NCBI GenBank assembly: GCA_023374025.1
Contig: SIJG01000007.1
Span: 291,852 to 355,851 of the forward strand
Source: Heterodera schachtii
Taxonomy: Eukaryota > Nematoda > Chromadorea > Rhabditida > Heteroderidae
DNA: 64,000 nt
Direction of reading: 5' to 3'
The position numbers and the translations under genes are program-made. Each line of letters starts with the position of its first letter. The stretch's first letter is position 1. Below, piece after piece: positions 11,723-23,600 of the stretch. Below the pieces are notes generated by a model. That model worked only from the letters and a program-made list of their open reading frames with translations. It did no database searches and was not told the DNA's origin.

Positions 11723-14013
11723 TTATTGTCTTTCATTTCCTTCAACGTGATTCAAACTGTCATTGTCTTTGTCCAATTGTTCCCGTGCTTCAATCAGTTG
11801 GTCACAAATTGAGTGCAGTTCGGCATTCTCTTTGTTCTAAATTTGAAATTGATCAATCAATGCTTGCATATATGTCGAGACTGACTTTTAATTCCACCGC
11901 TGTCTCAAGCGACCCAATCCGAATTTGTGCCCTTTTCAATGCCATTCGAATTGACAGTGTTTTTTGCTCGTGCTCCGTCTCGGCATTTCTCAGTGCGTCA
12001 TTCGCGCTCAAAATGTTAATGTGGCAATAAAACTTTTTAATTGCTAATTTATATAATGTGTATCCCTTGGCAAAATTCTTTTTTTTCGAAAATATTACAT
12101 ATTTCTATTTTTAAAAAATTGGTAAATTTGTATCAAAGAATAAACAAAAAAAAATGGAAATTTTGTTTTTTTGTTGCTTTTCTCTAATAATTAAAAATTT
12201 TTGAGTTTATTTTTGCTTTTCACTTTACGAATTGATTTTTAACCATTTTACAGGCTTTTAGGAGATTTTTCGGGATTATTTCCTCCCGCGGCATTATTTT
12301 TCAATTCTTTTTTTTTGAGTTCATGCGCGTACTCTTTCAACTTTTTCTGCGCTTCAACCAACAATTCCATGTACATTTTGTGCAATGCGCCGTATTTTTT
12401 CTCTGCATGTTCCAATTGGGTGTTAAGCGATTGTTGAACCTGAAAAAATAAAATGCTAAATATTAATCGATAGGAAACCCGGGAATTTTAAATTTGCGGG
12501 TCCCACTGAACGGGATTGAAATTCAAAAATTTTTGTGGGACCGAATCCCGCGGGATTAATCCCGAATTTCTTAAAAAATGCGTGATTGATTGCATGCAGA
12601 CTGGGATCCCGCAAAAGTCAGCAAAATGTGCTTTAGATTAAAGCACCTCCTTCAAATTGATGCAGTTCAGTCTCATTTTCTCGTACAATTTGAATAAATT
12701 GGAATAGTTGTCCTCCAGCGAATTAATCTAAACAATTGGAAGTGATGTGAAAAATTTTGCAATTGAGTCGAAATTGAAAACCATAAATCCTCAGATATAT
12801 TCCGGATTTTTATCTACTTTTTAAAAATCAGGTAACGGACTTAAAAAGCCAAAAAAGTGAATTTTTCGAAGCCCAAGTTTCGCTTTCCCTGATTCTTCAT
12901 TGATCAGTCCCGCCTGTGCTTAGCTTAGGAACTGAATAAAGTGCCAACAACAACAACCTCTCCATTAAGCGCGTAATTTTCCCGCACTAATTTGGACTCA
13001 GTTTCGCTATGATTAGCCGAATTTGTCAAATCTTCATCATTCGCGCACAGTGGGGAAGTTGGGAATTGCAAATGCCGTCGAATGGAATCAGCCGAACGGT
13101 CGGAGAGAATGGCATCAATATCTGATAATGATGGGTCAGGGGTAGTAATTTCGGACAAAAAATGCGCAAAAATAAAAAATTTAGAAAAAAATGGAAAATA
13201 ATTATGTATAAAAATTAAAATAGAAACAATTTGAATATTTAATTCGGAATTTAATTATTTGTATTTTTGTTTTTAATTTATTTTGAATAAAGCATTTTTC
13301 AATTATTATTTATTAAATTTTTAATTGGACGGGAAAAAAGGGGAAAAATATTTTTAAATTTATAAACTGACCAATTCCATTTTCGGCCAATATTTTGAAC
13401 AGTTCCGTTGCTTTTTCGCTGTTTTGGTTTGCCACATTCAATTTTAATTCAAAAAATTGACGTTCCATTAATTTGTCTTTCTCATACTTAAATTAAATAT
13501 ATTTTTTAATTAAAATATTTATTTTAATTCATTTTTAAATAAATTTTCACCAAATAATTTGATTACTTTTTCAATCAATTCATTCCATTGTTTGGCTTTC
13601 TGATTGGCCAACTCCAAAATTTGTTCTGCAATTTGATCGGCCACCAAATTTTCACGCAAAATGCGTTCAAATTCAACAAAATCTGCACAATTTTCTATGA
13701 ATTTGCCATTTTTGGAATGCCTTAAACAATAAAAAATTTAATTAATTTTAAAAAATTAAAATTTACAAAATTTTCTCCCCATTTTGATCGATCATTTGGC
13801 CATTGTTCGGTGGCACAGTCAATGCTTCAGGCAGTAGTATTGGCCTTCGCGCGCTCTTCTTCGAGATGATTATTGTGCGATTCATTAATCTACATATGTA
13901 TAAAATGAAGAAAAATATTTTAAAATCAATTGAAATTAAATTTAAAATAATTTTAAATCCACAAATTTGAAAAAAACATACGATTGGCGTGGATTCAGTG
14001 CAGTTGTTTCCAT
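11723..14013 (-). CDS. TACC-domain (transforming acidic coiled-coil) protein
   Basis: Nine exons on the minus strand keep one frame: 14013-13982, 13889-13767, 13720-13567, 13486-13372, 13121-12958, 12727-12647, 12439-12252, 12006-11886 and 11836-11723. They encode 363 residues. The N-terminal 195 residues are not recognisable. From about 197 to the end the protein is a continuous coiled coil matching the TACC C-terminal domain in the order of its landmarks: INSLEDNYSNLFKLYEKMR, then EKKYGALHKMYMELL, then RIGSLETAVELKNKENAELH and ICDQLIEA. TACC proteins bind XMAP215/ch-TOG-type microtubule polymerases and act at centrosomes and spindles; C. elegans TAC-1 is the expected counterpart. ATG 14013 is chosen because it opens exon 1 in the phase needed by exon 2. 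The gene converges on the RBM-like gene, with 103 bp between stop codons. Confidence 0.8.
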
Positions 14014-14564
14014 TTTGGTGACTCAAAAAAGGACTGAATTTTCTTTAAAAAATAACGGAGAATTTTGGTTGTATTCGAAAAAATCAATTTGGATGGGCCT
14101 GAAAATTGTGAGGTTGGCCTTATTGGCAGCAATTTAATATTAATGCATTTTTGGGGCATCACAAAAGGGAAGAGTGCTTTTGACAGAATAAATGGCGAAA
14201 ATGAAAAATAAAATGGAATAATTACAGAGACATTTTTGTTGGGAGAAAAAATTTTAATTTTTTTAAATAAAAACTTTTTACACCCTCCCCCTCCCCAAGA
14301 CTCTCGCCCACCCAAAAATAAGAGAAAAATAGATTTATTGTTGAAAAATTTGGATTTTTCGATATCCCTTCTAAGGTGAATTTTGAAAATTAAAAAAGCA
14401 AAAATTTTCCAAATTTAAACTTTGTGAGAAAATGAATAAATTTTGTGAAATCCTAAAAAAGCGTTGCGAGCTTATGAAAAGAAATTTTACATATGGACAA
14501 GTTAGAGTGGAATTATGAATTTTTCAAATATTTTTTTAAATGCGGCAAAACATTTTGACCGCCC

Positions 14565-14735
14565 AAGAGAAAGTTGCACTACCCCGTCCAAATCCGAAAT
14601 CCTCGGACTGTCCCTGCCCCTATCCCCTCCAAATCCTAAATTCTAGGACCGCCTCACTACCCCCACCAAATCCCAAATCCTCGGACTGTCCCTGCCCCTA
14701 CCCCATCCAAATCCCAAATTCTAGGACCGCCGTCT
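14565..14735. repeat. Two tandem copies of a C-rich unit of about 85 bp
   Basis: The unit contains ATCCTCGGACTGTCCCTGCC and AAATTCTAGGACCGCC, each present twice in the same order. The short plus-strand reading frame across it is a by-product of the repeat. Confidence 0.75.
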
Positions 14736-15089
14736 CCATAAACTGGGCGCGTGGCGGGGGGGGGGGGTAATTAGGGGAATAATCGAAGGATTGGAACAAT
14801 AAATTATTCTCTTTTGTGTATTTATTTGTTTATTTATTATGGTGGTGGCTGTGGTGGTCATCGGCGATGAGCCGACGAGCCCAATGTCAACACAAATTAT
14901 TATTTATATGAATGAATGGTAATGGGCAAGGCAATTAGTGACGCGCCTTTCCCCCCACCCATTTGTGGTGAGTGAGTGGCGGCAGTGGCCATGGATACGC
15001 CTTTTAAGTTCTGCTGGGCCGCGGCCCATTCATTCTGTGGTGAGGCGTGGAAATGCGTAAAATGGGAAAACAAATTTTCTCCTCATTTG

Positions 15090-15400
15090 GTCCAATCCAT
15101 AAATGATAAAAGTCTTTGAAAGCCGGGATTTTCCTCTAATGGGCCATGGAAAATTTCAATTTAAATTTTTCCTCCTTGGATGTAAAAATCGTCGAGATTT
15201 TCCTCGTAGGGCCATTAAAAATTTCTATTTTCATGCCAAATTTGAGTTTTTTCTCTAATGGGCCATTGAAAATTTAAATTTTAATGCCAAAGTCGAGACT
15301 TTTCCTCGTTGATGTAAAAATCGTCGAGTTTTTTCTCTTAGGAGCAATTAAAAATTTCAATTTAAGCCAAAATCTTCGAAGTTTTCCTCTTACGGACTGT
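15090..15400. repeat. Degenerate tandem repeat containing TTTTCCTCTAATGGGCCAT-like units
   Basis: Phrases such as TTTTCCTC(T/G)AATGGGCCATTGAAAA and GATGTAAAAATCGTCGAG recur about five times with spacing near 60 bp. I see no coding potential. Confidence 0.6.
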
Positions 15401-15561
15401 GTTTTTATTGGGACAATTTTCCCAAATCAGGACCTTGTAGAGATTTTGACGGGAAAATACCTATTACCATATTGAGCAAAATAACCGGGAAAGTGCCCGC
15501 AGGCAAAACGGGTGAATTTATCATTGTTTCTCCACCCACTCCCAAATTTTCAAGAATTTGC

Positions 15562-15799
15562 TTAAAAATATACAGCATTAGGTCTGTTGAGGTTGAGAAA
15601 ATGAGGGGAACACAAAATTGGGGAGCCCTTGAGCGCGTGGGGGTAATTTAAATAGGGGTTGGCAGCGCATTGGCGGGATATGTTGGGCTCGGATTGGATT
15701 TGGATGACCTCGTCGTCGGCGTCCCATTGTAAGCCGACCCCAAAAATATCAGTCGCAAAATGTCCCCGAAATATATGCGCCGCCGCGCATTTTGAAGTG
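15562..15799 (-). CDS. Possible terminal exon of an unrecognised gene
   Basis: A strong minus-strand acceptor (TTTGTTTTAG ending at 15800) is followed by GC-richer sequence. It is open in two frames, to stops at 15648 and 15562. One frame begins LQNARRRIYFGDILRLIFLG; the other contains GVGLQWDADDEVIQIQSEPN. I cannot tell which is used and find no convincing upstream exon. It may be a fragment or pseudo-exon. Confidence 0.25.
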
Positions 15800-16119
15800 C
15801 TAAAACAAATAGTACACATATACATACAAGCAAACTGTGTACAGATTCTGAATGGATGTAAGCTTTACGGATGAGGGATTATTATATTTTTTGCAAAATT
15901 GTAAAAGTTAATTTAAAATTTTAAAATTATAAATTTAAATTTAAATTTCAATTTTTAAAATTCCGATTTATTTGTTAAATTTTATTCAAAAAAAGAGAGG
16001 TTAAAATGGTGGTTGTACTTCTAGTAATGAGAGATAAACCAGTTGTGTTGGGATAATCAAGGTCATATATTAACAAAATGATTATTATGAATAAAAGATT
16101 ATGACTGGTATCAAGCGTA

Positions 16120-16190
16120 GCAACGGTGGTTCAGTGGTAGAATGCTCGCCTGCCACGCGGGCGGCCCGGGTTCGATTCCCGGCCGTTGCA
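16120..16190 (+). tRNA. tRNA-Gly (anticodon GCC)
   Basis: This 71-nt sequence folds as a standard cloverleaf. The acceptor stem is GCAACGG paired with CCGTTGC plus a discriminator A. The D-arm contains the A box (GTGGTTCAGTGGTAGAATGC). The anticodon loop CTGCCAC has GCC at 16152-16154. The T-arm carries the B box GGTTCGATTCC. It is close to the conserved animal tRNA-Gly(GCC). There is no intron. Five T residues at about 16196-16200 can serve as the Pol III terminator. Confidence 0.97.
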
Positions 16191-16746
16191 ACTTCTTTTT
16201 GTTGTATTTCTATTTATTCTTTTATTATTAAACAAAAAAAGAATTTAAATTTAATTCTTTTTTTTAAATTTTATTTTAAAAAGCATCAAAATAAATATAA
16301 AAAAATAAAATGAAATAAATATTATTACCCTCATATTTTAGAATTTAAATTTAAATAAATTTACTTTTTAAAATTAAATAATTTAATTTATGTAAAATTG
16401 GTCAAGTAAAAAGTGAAAAACAACCAAAAACTGCATCACAAACCCACAATTTCGCCTTTGTTTGGCCAATTTTTTATGTCCGACCAACACAAAGCCCCTC
16501 CGGGGATTTGCAAATGACTTGGCCACAGATGGGGCGGCACACTGCGGAACCAACCCCAAAATTGGGCCAACCACTCACTCCGAGCAAAGCAAGCAAATTT
16601 GGCATCATAAAAATCCAATTTTTTAAAAACCAAATTTTAAAAATATATATAAAAAGCTCTAATTAAATTTTAAAAATGCAAAATTTTTTGATTATTTTTA
16701 ATAAATTAATAATTATTTATAAATTCTTTTTATTATTGGTACCATT
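16191..16746. other. Spacer between tRNA-Gly and the Ly6 gene, with an unassigned GC-rich island
   Basis: Most of this spacer is AT-rich. The segment 16434-16610 is distinctly richer in G+C and is open in two minus-strand frames, one Cys-containing. I could not connect it by phase to the Ly6 gene or to any other exon. Confidence 0.35.
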
Positions 16747-17988
16747 TTATGCTGCAAATTTTGCAATTAAAACACACGCAAAAATTGGAATGATAAAAAT
16801 TATCAGAAAATTCACAGCAACAATTTGCCTCGCCGAATTGCAGAGATCTGTTGCGCAACAACACACAAAGTCTTTTAAACAAATAAAAATTAAAAAATGG
16901 TTAAATTTTCATAAATTTTTACCCGTCGTTCCGTCCTCGTCGTAAGTGATCGGTGCACATCCATCGCCCTATAAGTTTTTAAATTTTTTCTTCAATTTAA
17001 TTTAAATTTATGAAATTTCTAGAATCAATTTTTCCATTCTTATTGATTTAAAAATATTTTTTATTAATTTAATGGAGCTTTTCAAAATAATTTTTTGCAT
17101 GTGAAAAATTGTTCATTTTTTATTTTGAAATTCCTAAAACCAAATTTTTTTTTTTTTCAATTTTCTTAGCTTTAAAAATTTATATATTTTTAACTTTATT
17201 AAAGCCTTTTTTAAATCGTTTTTTGCCTGCAATAAATATATTATATTCAAGTTTAATTTGAAATCTCTAAAACCAATTTTTCTCAGTTTTTTAGGACTTT
17301 AAAAATATTTTTTAACTTTAATAAAACCTTTTTAAAATAATTTTTTCCTGTGAGAAATTTTGTTCAATTTTTATATATTTCATTGCCTGAGGGCATTGTG
17401 CGGCGGAAGCGCAGTCGCGCACCACTCGGCCATCGTACACATCGGCCTTGAGGCAATATGTTGGACTGCCGGGCAACGAAGCGGCACAACGGACCTGGAA
17501 AGAGTTTGGCAAAATATGGATATCATCTTCAAACATAATTTATGGATTTGGCAAATATAAAAAAAAAACCCAAAAAATTTAAAAAATAAATTCAGAAAAG
17601 GTTGACAAAGTTTTACGTTTATCTCTCTGTTCCTTTTCTTTTAAATATTCTTTATTTGGTACTATTCTGCTGAGATTTGTGTGTGCCTAAACTTTTGCTG
17701 AAAAATAAATCCATTTTTTCACATTTTGCCGGAAATGAGAAAATTCTTGATTTTTTTAAACAAATTTTAATTGGCAAAAATGGGGGAATAAATTTAAAAA
17801 AAATTGAATTTCGTTGCTCCCACCCATGCCAACCCTCCCCTCTTTACCTGCTCCACGCCCAACGCGTAACCGTTGGTCCGATAACAGTCCACCGGGCCAA
17901 GCTGATCAGCCGAGCAAAACAGGCAATTTCTGATCAGCAAAATGAGTGATGCCAATGCCAGAAGGCTGTTGATCGTGCCGGCATTCAT
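16747..17988 (-). CDS. Secreted/membrane-anchored Ly6 (three-finger) domain protein
   Basis: Four exons on the minus strand (17988-17848, 17494-17387, 16968-16923, 16871-16747) encode 139 residues. A signal peptide opens the protein (SLLALASLILLIRNCLFC, residues 8-25). A cysteine-rich domain follows with VDCYR near its start and ends in CCCATDLCNS. This is the CC-x-x-D-x-CN signature that closes Ly6/uPAR domains. A hydrophobic tail (FLIIFIIPIFACVLI) then serves as a GPI-attachment signal or membrane anchor. Such proteins act at the cell surface, in worms often as modulators of receptors or channels; the partner is unknown. The second intron starts with GC (CAG|GCAATG), the only donor that keeps the frame. 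The match of signal peptide, cysteines and tail across four exons makes the model solid. Confidence 0.8.
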
Positions 17989-19987
17989 TTATTTGCTTAA
18001 GGAATGCCAAAGGCGGATGAAAAGCCGTGAGAGAATGGAAACAAAGGGGTGGGGAATTAAGGTGCCGAGAGTCTTGACGGTATTTTTGGGTCGGTGATTG
18101 GACTGATCGATTACACGACACGCTGATCACTTCTGCTGCTAAGCAAACACAACACAAAGGCTGATCAGTGGCAGGGATGGTGGGTGGGGGAACACACACA
18201 ACACATACGGAACAAACCAAACAAAAAAAAGTTAGTGTTTGACGGATCGCCAAATAGGACGGCAAAAAGTGATAAAATTCAAAATTTCGAATTGATGGTT
18301 TGGCATGAGAAAAATTTTGTGTGTCAAAAAAACTAAAAAATTGGCCATTATAGGACAAATCAACCAGATTAAAGTTAAAGTTTTTGAGAGACATTTTTTA
18401 ACAATTTTTATTTGATAATAAAAAAAACATATATTTATTTTATTTTGATGACATAGGAGGGAGGATAATGGGATAAATTTGTTTGACCCGGGGATTAATC
18501 CAAATTTCTGCCCTATACAATTTGCTCATTCAATTGTATGTTCAAAACCAGGGCTGCCAGATCTGAGGCTTTAGCCTCATTTTGTGGTTTTTTGATAGGT
18601 CAATGAGGCTAAATTTTCAAAATGAGGCTTTGAGGCTTTTTGTGGTTTTTTGAGAAATTTTGAGGTTTTTTGTGGTTTTTTGTTAAATATTGCATAAAAA
18701 CTAGAAAATAACCAATTCTTTTCCGAAAATTCACAAAATTAAGAATTTTTTCAATGAAAATCAGCTAAAAATATAGTCAAAATTCTTTGGGTGCCAGACT
18801 CACATCCAACCGTAATTTTACCTCTCCCAAAAAATTGACACACACTCAAATTTAAAGGAAAATAAGGAAGTGTGTGGAGTGATCGGATTACTGCCGGGGG
18901 TAGGTGCTGTTGTGGTGGCTGTGAGTGATCCGTTACGAAATTATGCGCGAAAAGAATGCGCACATGAGAATTTGGGGGTGTGCGGTGGGCGCCCAATTGT
19001 AACGACGGACACGGTCAGGTTCCCCCTCCTCGAGAGTGTTCTCTCTCGAGAGTGAGTGTTGTTGAAGTGGCACTATTCCATCCGCCCCCCCCCAGCGCCA
19101 CCACCACTGTTTCTCGAGCAGTACTTTTCTTCCCTTGTCATGCCCTGGGAAGTGAGTCAGTTCCCCCCCCCCCCCCCCCCCGCATTTTTGTTGTTTTCAA
19201 GTGGTGGTGCTCGTTCACCCATCGCCACACGATTTTGGCGTGGCGTTGTGAACAGCCAGCGGCGTACTTTTGGCCAATAAAAATGCATTCTTTTCCTACC
19301 GTGTTCAGTTTCATATTATTTGGCGGGTCATTAAACGGTCGTTTTCTGCTGTGGTGGAACCATTTTGTGCGCTTCCCGATGACAGATGTTTTTACACATT
19401 TTTGGGGAAAAAATTCATTGTCGAAAAATAGCAAGAGTTTTGTGTACATGTGGCCAATAAATTGGAGAAAACAAATTTATTATACATCAATTTAATTGAT
19501 ATAATTATGTAGATTTATCAAAATATAAATTATTTTTATAATTTTGCGGGGGGTTTTTTTTTGAAAAATAATCGCTTAAATTATTATTATTATTATAAGA
19601 ATTATTTGGCCTTTTAAGCATGTACAATTATTTATTAATTTGTTTAATTGCCTAATTGCTAGTGCTGCTCGAGACCGAAAATTTCCCGAGACTCGAGACC
19701 GAGAGTCTCGAGCAGCATTAGTGATTGCGCAGTTATGCCTTCCAGTGAAAAGTGCGAACACATCACAATTTCCCCAAAAATGCATTAAATTGGCCAAAAA
19801 AAAAACATTTTTTAATTGGTGATTAAATGGGAGAGAAAAACGGTGACAAAAATAACAACTTCTGATTTTGATGCTTAAATTCATTTCTCTTTTTTTTACA
19901 ATAAAACATTTTTCATTTTATTTTTTTATAAAATTAGCGAATTAAAAACAAATTAATTAAACAAAAAGAATTCTTGTCCCTTTTCTC
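17989..19987. other. Intergenic region between the STAT 3' end and the Ly6 5' end
   Basis: It should hold the Ly6 promoter. I see a GC-richer segment at 18880-19280 with two CTCGAGAG-type inverted motifs near 19030, a poly-C run at 19165, a stretch of TGAGGCTTTTTGTGGTTTTT repeats at 18560-18690, and one miniature element (19660-19720). No exon chain was found. Confidence 0.4.
19660..19720. mobile_element. 61-bp miniature inverted-repeat element, hAT-like ends
   Basis: The ends are TAGTGCTGCTCGAGAC and, as reverse complement, TAATGCTGCTCGAGAC. The flanking 8-mers CTAATTGC and GTGATTGC match at six of eight positions. That fits an old 8-bp target duplication. Confidence 0.5.
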
Positions 19988-20614
19988 TTATCGCTTCTGA
20001 TCATTCTCCCAATGATGTTGGCCAATATCAATATCATTATCATTATTAATATTATTGTTGCCGTTATTATTGGTTAGAAGAAGAAAATTTTGTTGTAAAT
20101 TGTCAGAACCGCCGGTGGAGAAAGGCGGCGCCAACACAGCCGGAGGCGGATGGAAACTTAAAAATTTTGAAAAATTTTATTTATTTAATAGCAAATAAAA
20201 AACGAAAAATAATTGTCAAATTTAGCATCAAAAATCAAATTATAGCTCGAGACAGGCCGTAAGAATCCAAAAAAACTTTTTTTTTTTTTGTTCTTTGGTC
20301 CCTAACAATTTTTCCGGTAATTTTTTCAAAAAATCACTTTTTAACCCTTATGTGAGTTTGAGTCAAATTTTGGAAAAATTTAACAAAATTTGTTACAAAT
20401 TTATATGAATTCAAAAAAAAAAAGCGAATCCATTTTTCTTTAAAAATGGGTCATGTTCAAGACTCTCGCCACTTTTCGTCCCCCATTTCCAATGCCTTTC
20501 TCACACCTTTCCATAATCTGTTGTAAACGTTGTGTCGGCACATAACTATCCAAATGTGTTGTGTTGCAGCTACTGCTTGCGGTCGGCGGCGGCACTGTTG
20601 TTGCCATGTTTTGA

Positions 20615-20645
<31 letters not shown>

Positions 20646-23600
20646 GCTGCGCGGACGGATCCATGCCGCTCATTAGCATGCCGGTGACCGGTGGTGCCAT
20701 CGTTGGCATTGCTTTTGTCATCATTGTTGGCACCGTCGATGCTGTCATCATAATTGTTGATGATGATGATGATGCTGGTGATGTTTGAAGCCAGCAAGGT
20801 GTACTGCTTGGACAACTGTTGCTGTTGTTGTTCAGCAACGGAAATCGGCAATGATTGTTGTGTTGCATGTCGGCAATGGAAAAGCGATGATTTGGAACAA
20901 ACTGTGAACAAATGAATTTTTGTGGCACCATAGTTTAAGCTAATCACTCTAATCAAGCATACATACAAAAGGGGTAGGGGGTCAATCGAAAATTTGATGA
21001 AGGGGTGAAGAGCCAAATTTACCAAATTAAAAAAAAATTTGAGTGCCAATTAAAATCTCAAAGTTGACAAACTGTTCAATTTGTTCAGTCTCGAAAATCA
21101 TTATTTGAATGCCGAACTCTGTCTGACCTGCTGCTGCTGCTGCTGCTGCTGATGCCTATCCGAAATTGATGATGATGCTGTTGATGACGATGCGGTGCCG
21201 GAAACGGTTGCCGAAATATGTGCCAAACTAAAATAGACCGGCATTGCTGTTGGTTGTTGGGGTGTTGGTGCAACCGGCGGCGCCATGTTGTTGTTGTTGT
21301 TGTTGGCAACACCACCACCACCACCACCACCAGCGTTTGTGCCACCACCGTCATGATGATCAATGATCACCGATGACGACGATGGCACAAATTGCTGGTG
21401 GTTGTGTGATGGATAAAATGAGGGTGGACAACAAGCAGCAGATGAGGAGGAGGAGGAGGAGGAGGAGCATTTTGAAGTTGATGCAACAACAATATCGGCA
21501 GGGTGTTGTTGGTTGTATTGGGGGGAGGGCGACGAATTGTGGCATTTGCTCAGGGGCGGTGAATGTGGCACGGCACCGCCGGCAACAGGGCCTTGAAAAA
21601 TTTTGCCCTTTTTTCGGTCCAAAATCAAAGTGAATAGAGAGAGGGTGAACAATTATTAAAAACCTGGACCCGGATTTCCGAGAGGAGCCCGGACAGACCG
21701 TCCAAATCCGACAATTTGTTTGTTTTTTGTATAATTTCCTGACCCAGCAATTAACCGATTGATTTGATAAAATTGGGTAAATGATTGACTGGCTGATCAA
21801 CCTGCTCTGATCAAAGACAAATTTTTGTATAATTTCCTGAGCCACCAAGCAATTAACCGATTGATTGATAAAATAGGATAATGATTGACTGGCTGATCAA
21901 TCTGCTCTGATCAAATGAGGCAAATGAATGATTGCGGTGATGATTGACCGACCGTCCATGCCAACAATTGCAAGCCGTGCCAACACTTCGTTCGCTTGGC
22001 CCACCGTTTTGCCATGGTTTCTCAACAGTGCCCGCAATTGGTGCTCGAAAGTGTCCATCGCTGATGCTGCTGCTGCTGATGATGATTGATTCGGTGAAAC
22101 AATGCATTTGGCGTTCTGCAAAAAAAAACCAAAATTTTATTTGGCGGAATTTCAAATTATTTTCCAATTCCAAAAAGTGGCACTGACATGCTCCCCAAAT
22201 TCGTCGTCCGGCTGCTCATTGTTGTTGTCCGATGTGTGCGATTTGCATGTGACAACAGCGACACGCATTGTGGTGAAACTGTAAACAGTTTGTTACAGTA
22301 ATCAAAACAAAAAATTGGAAAAAAAAAATTCAAATTTTTTACCGAAACGAATGAATGGAGCCAAAATTACGGTTACCCAAATTGTGAGGTTTTGGCTTTT
22401 TCGATGGACCAAAAAGTTTTCATAATGCTTTGAGGCTTTTTGTGTGTTTTTTTAAAATAATTTTTTGAGTGTTTTAGTGTTTTTAAAGAAAATTCTCAAA
22501 AATTGTGGTCATTAGGATGACAAATTATGTGCAAATAAAATTGCAAAATATGCGGATAAAAAATAAAAATATGCACAAAAATTTTTCCAAAAATGAGGGT
22601 AAAATTTTCCAAGAATTTTTCAATTCCGTTAAATTTAAGCTAAAAAATTTCAAAAATAAAATCCTGGCAAGTTTTTTTAATTCGTCGGTCCTTATAGGTC
22701 AACAGGGCCGCTTTAATGGAGGTTTTCTTGAATGTATGAAAAATGCCCATAAATCCCGAAATATTTTGTAATACCCACATTATTTTGTGTTCCATCTCAA
22801 TGGGGCCCGCATGCAGAACATTTGAGACAATTTCGCGCGTCTTTGGCGGCGCCGCCGAATGGGCCGCGTTGGCATTTTGTGCCGCCGCGGTGGACTCCGT
22901 CTGCGAGAACATTTGGCACCTGCGCATCACTTGCTCACCGTGCAACCACTCGTGGTTGGCGTCCAACACAAAGTCTACCTGAATTATTTCATGCTCTTAA
23001 ATCCATTCTCGGATAAGTCGCTTCTCGTGTTTTAATTTAAGTCTCGAGTCTCGGTAGCAAAATTGTACTCTCGGGTTCAAGTATTGGCTTAATGATTTTC
23101 AATTTGCCGTGCCAAATCCCGATCAGGCTAATTGCTTGAGTTGGAATCTCGTCAAATTGAGTCTCGGGCCCCATTCTTAATTCGGTACCAAATTCTAGTT
23201 TCGGCACCGAAATTCTCGCTTTTCTCGGCAAAATCCCTATCATGCTAATTGCTTGGGTTCAAATTTCGGCAATTTTTCAATTTCAATCGTCGTTTTTTGG
23301 CCCATCAGTGGCCTCCGTCATTTTCAGCAAGTATAAAGACCAAGCAGCACACACACCTTCTCCGCCAGGATGATGTCCTGCAAATAGTCATGGAGGTTCT
23401 TCGCCTGCAACCGTTTGGCATCCAACGGTTCCAAGTCCAAAATTTCACCGCCCACGCATTTGACCGTAATGCACACGCACGCGCCCGCCACCAACGACAA
23501 ACGCATGGCCAACCCGGAGCCGGGAAGGGTGCGCAACATGGCATGGACCAAAAATGGGAAAAGCATAAATTGGCAAAATGTGAGCAAGAATTAGGGGTAA

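Larger units (their letters stand above)
14014..16119. other. Intergenic region with tandem repeats; one possible exon
   Basis: It contains two short tandem repeats (14565-14735 and 15090-15400), a GC-richer stretch at 14830-15050 that I cannot assign, poly-C and poly-A runs, and the possible terminal exon at 15562-15799. No complete gene is visible. Confidence 0.4.

Noticed and set aside
17906..18394. 162-codon minus-strand frame upstream of the Ly6 gene
   Set aside because: No homology, no signal of splicing, and it lies where the Ly6 promoter should be.
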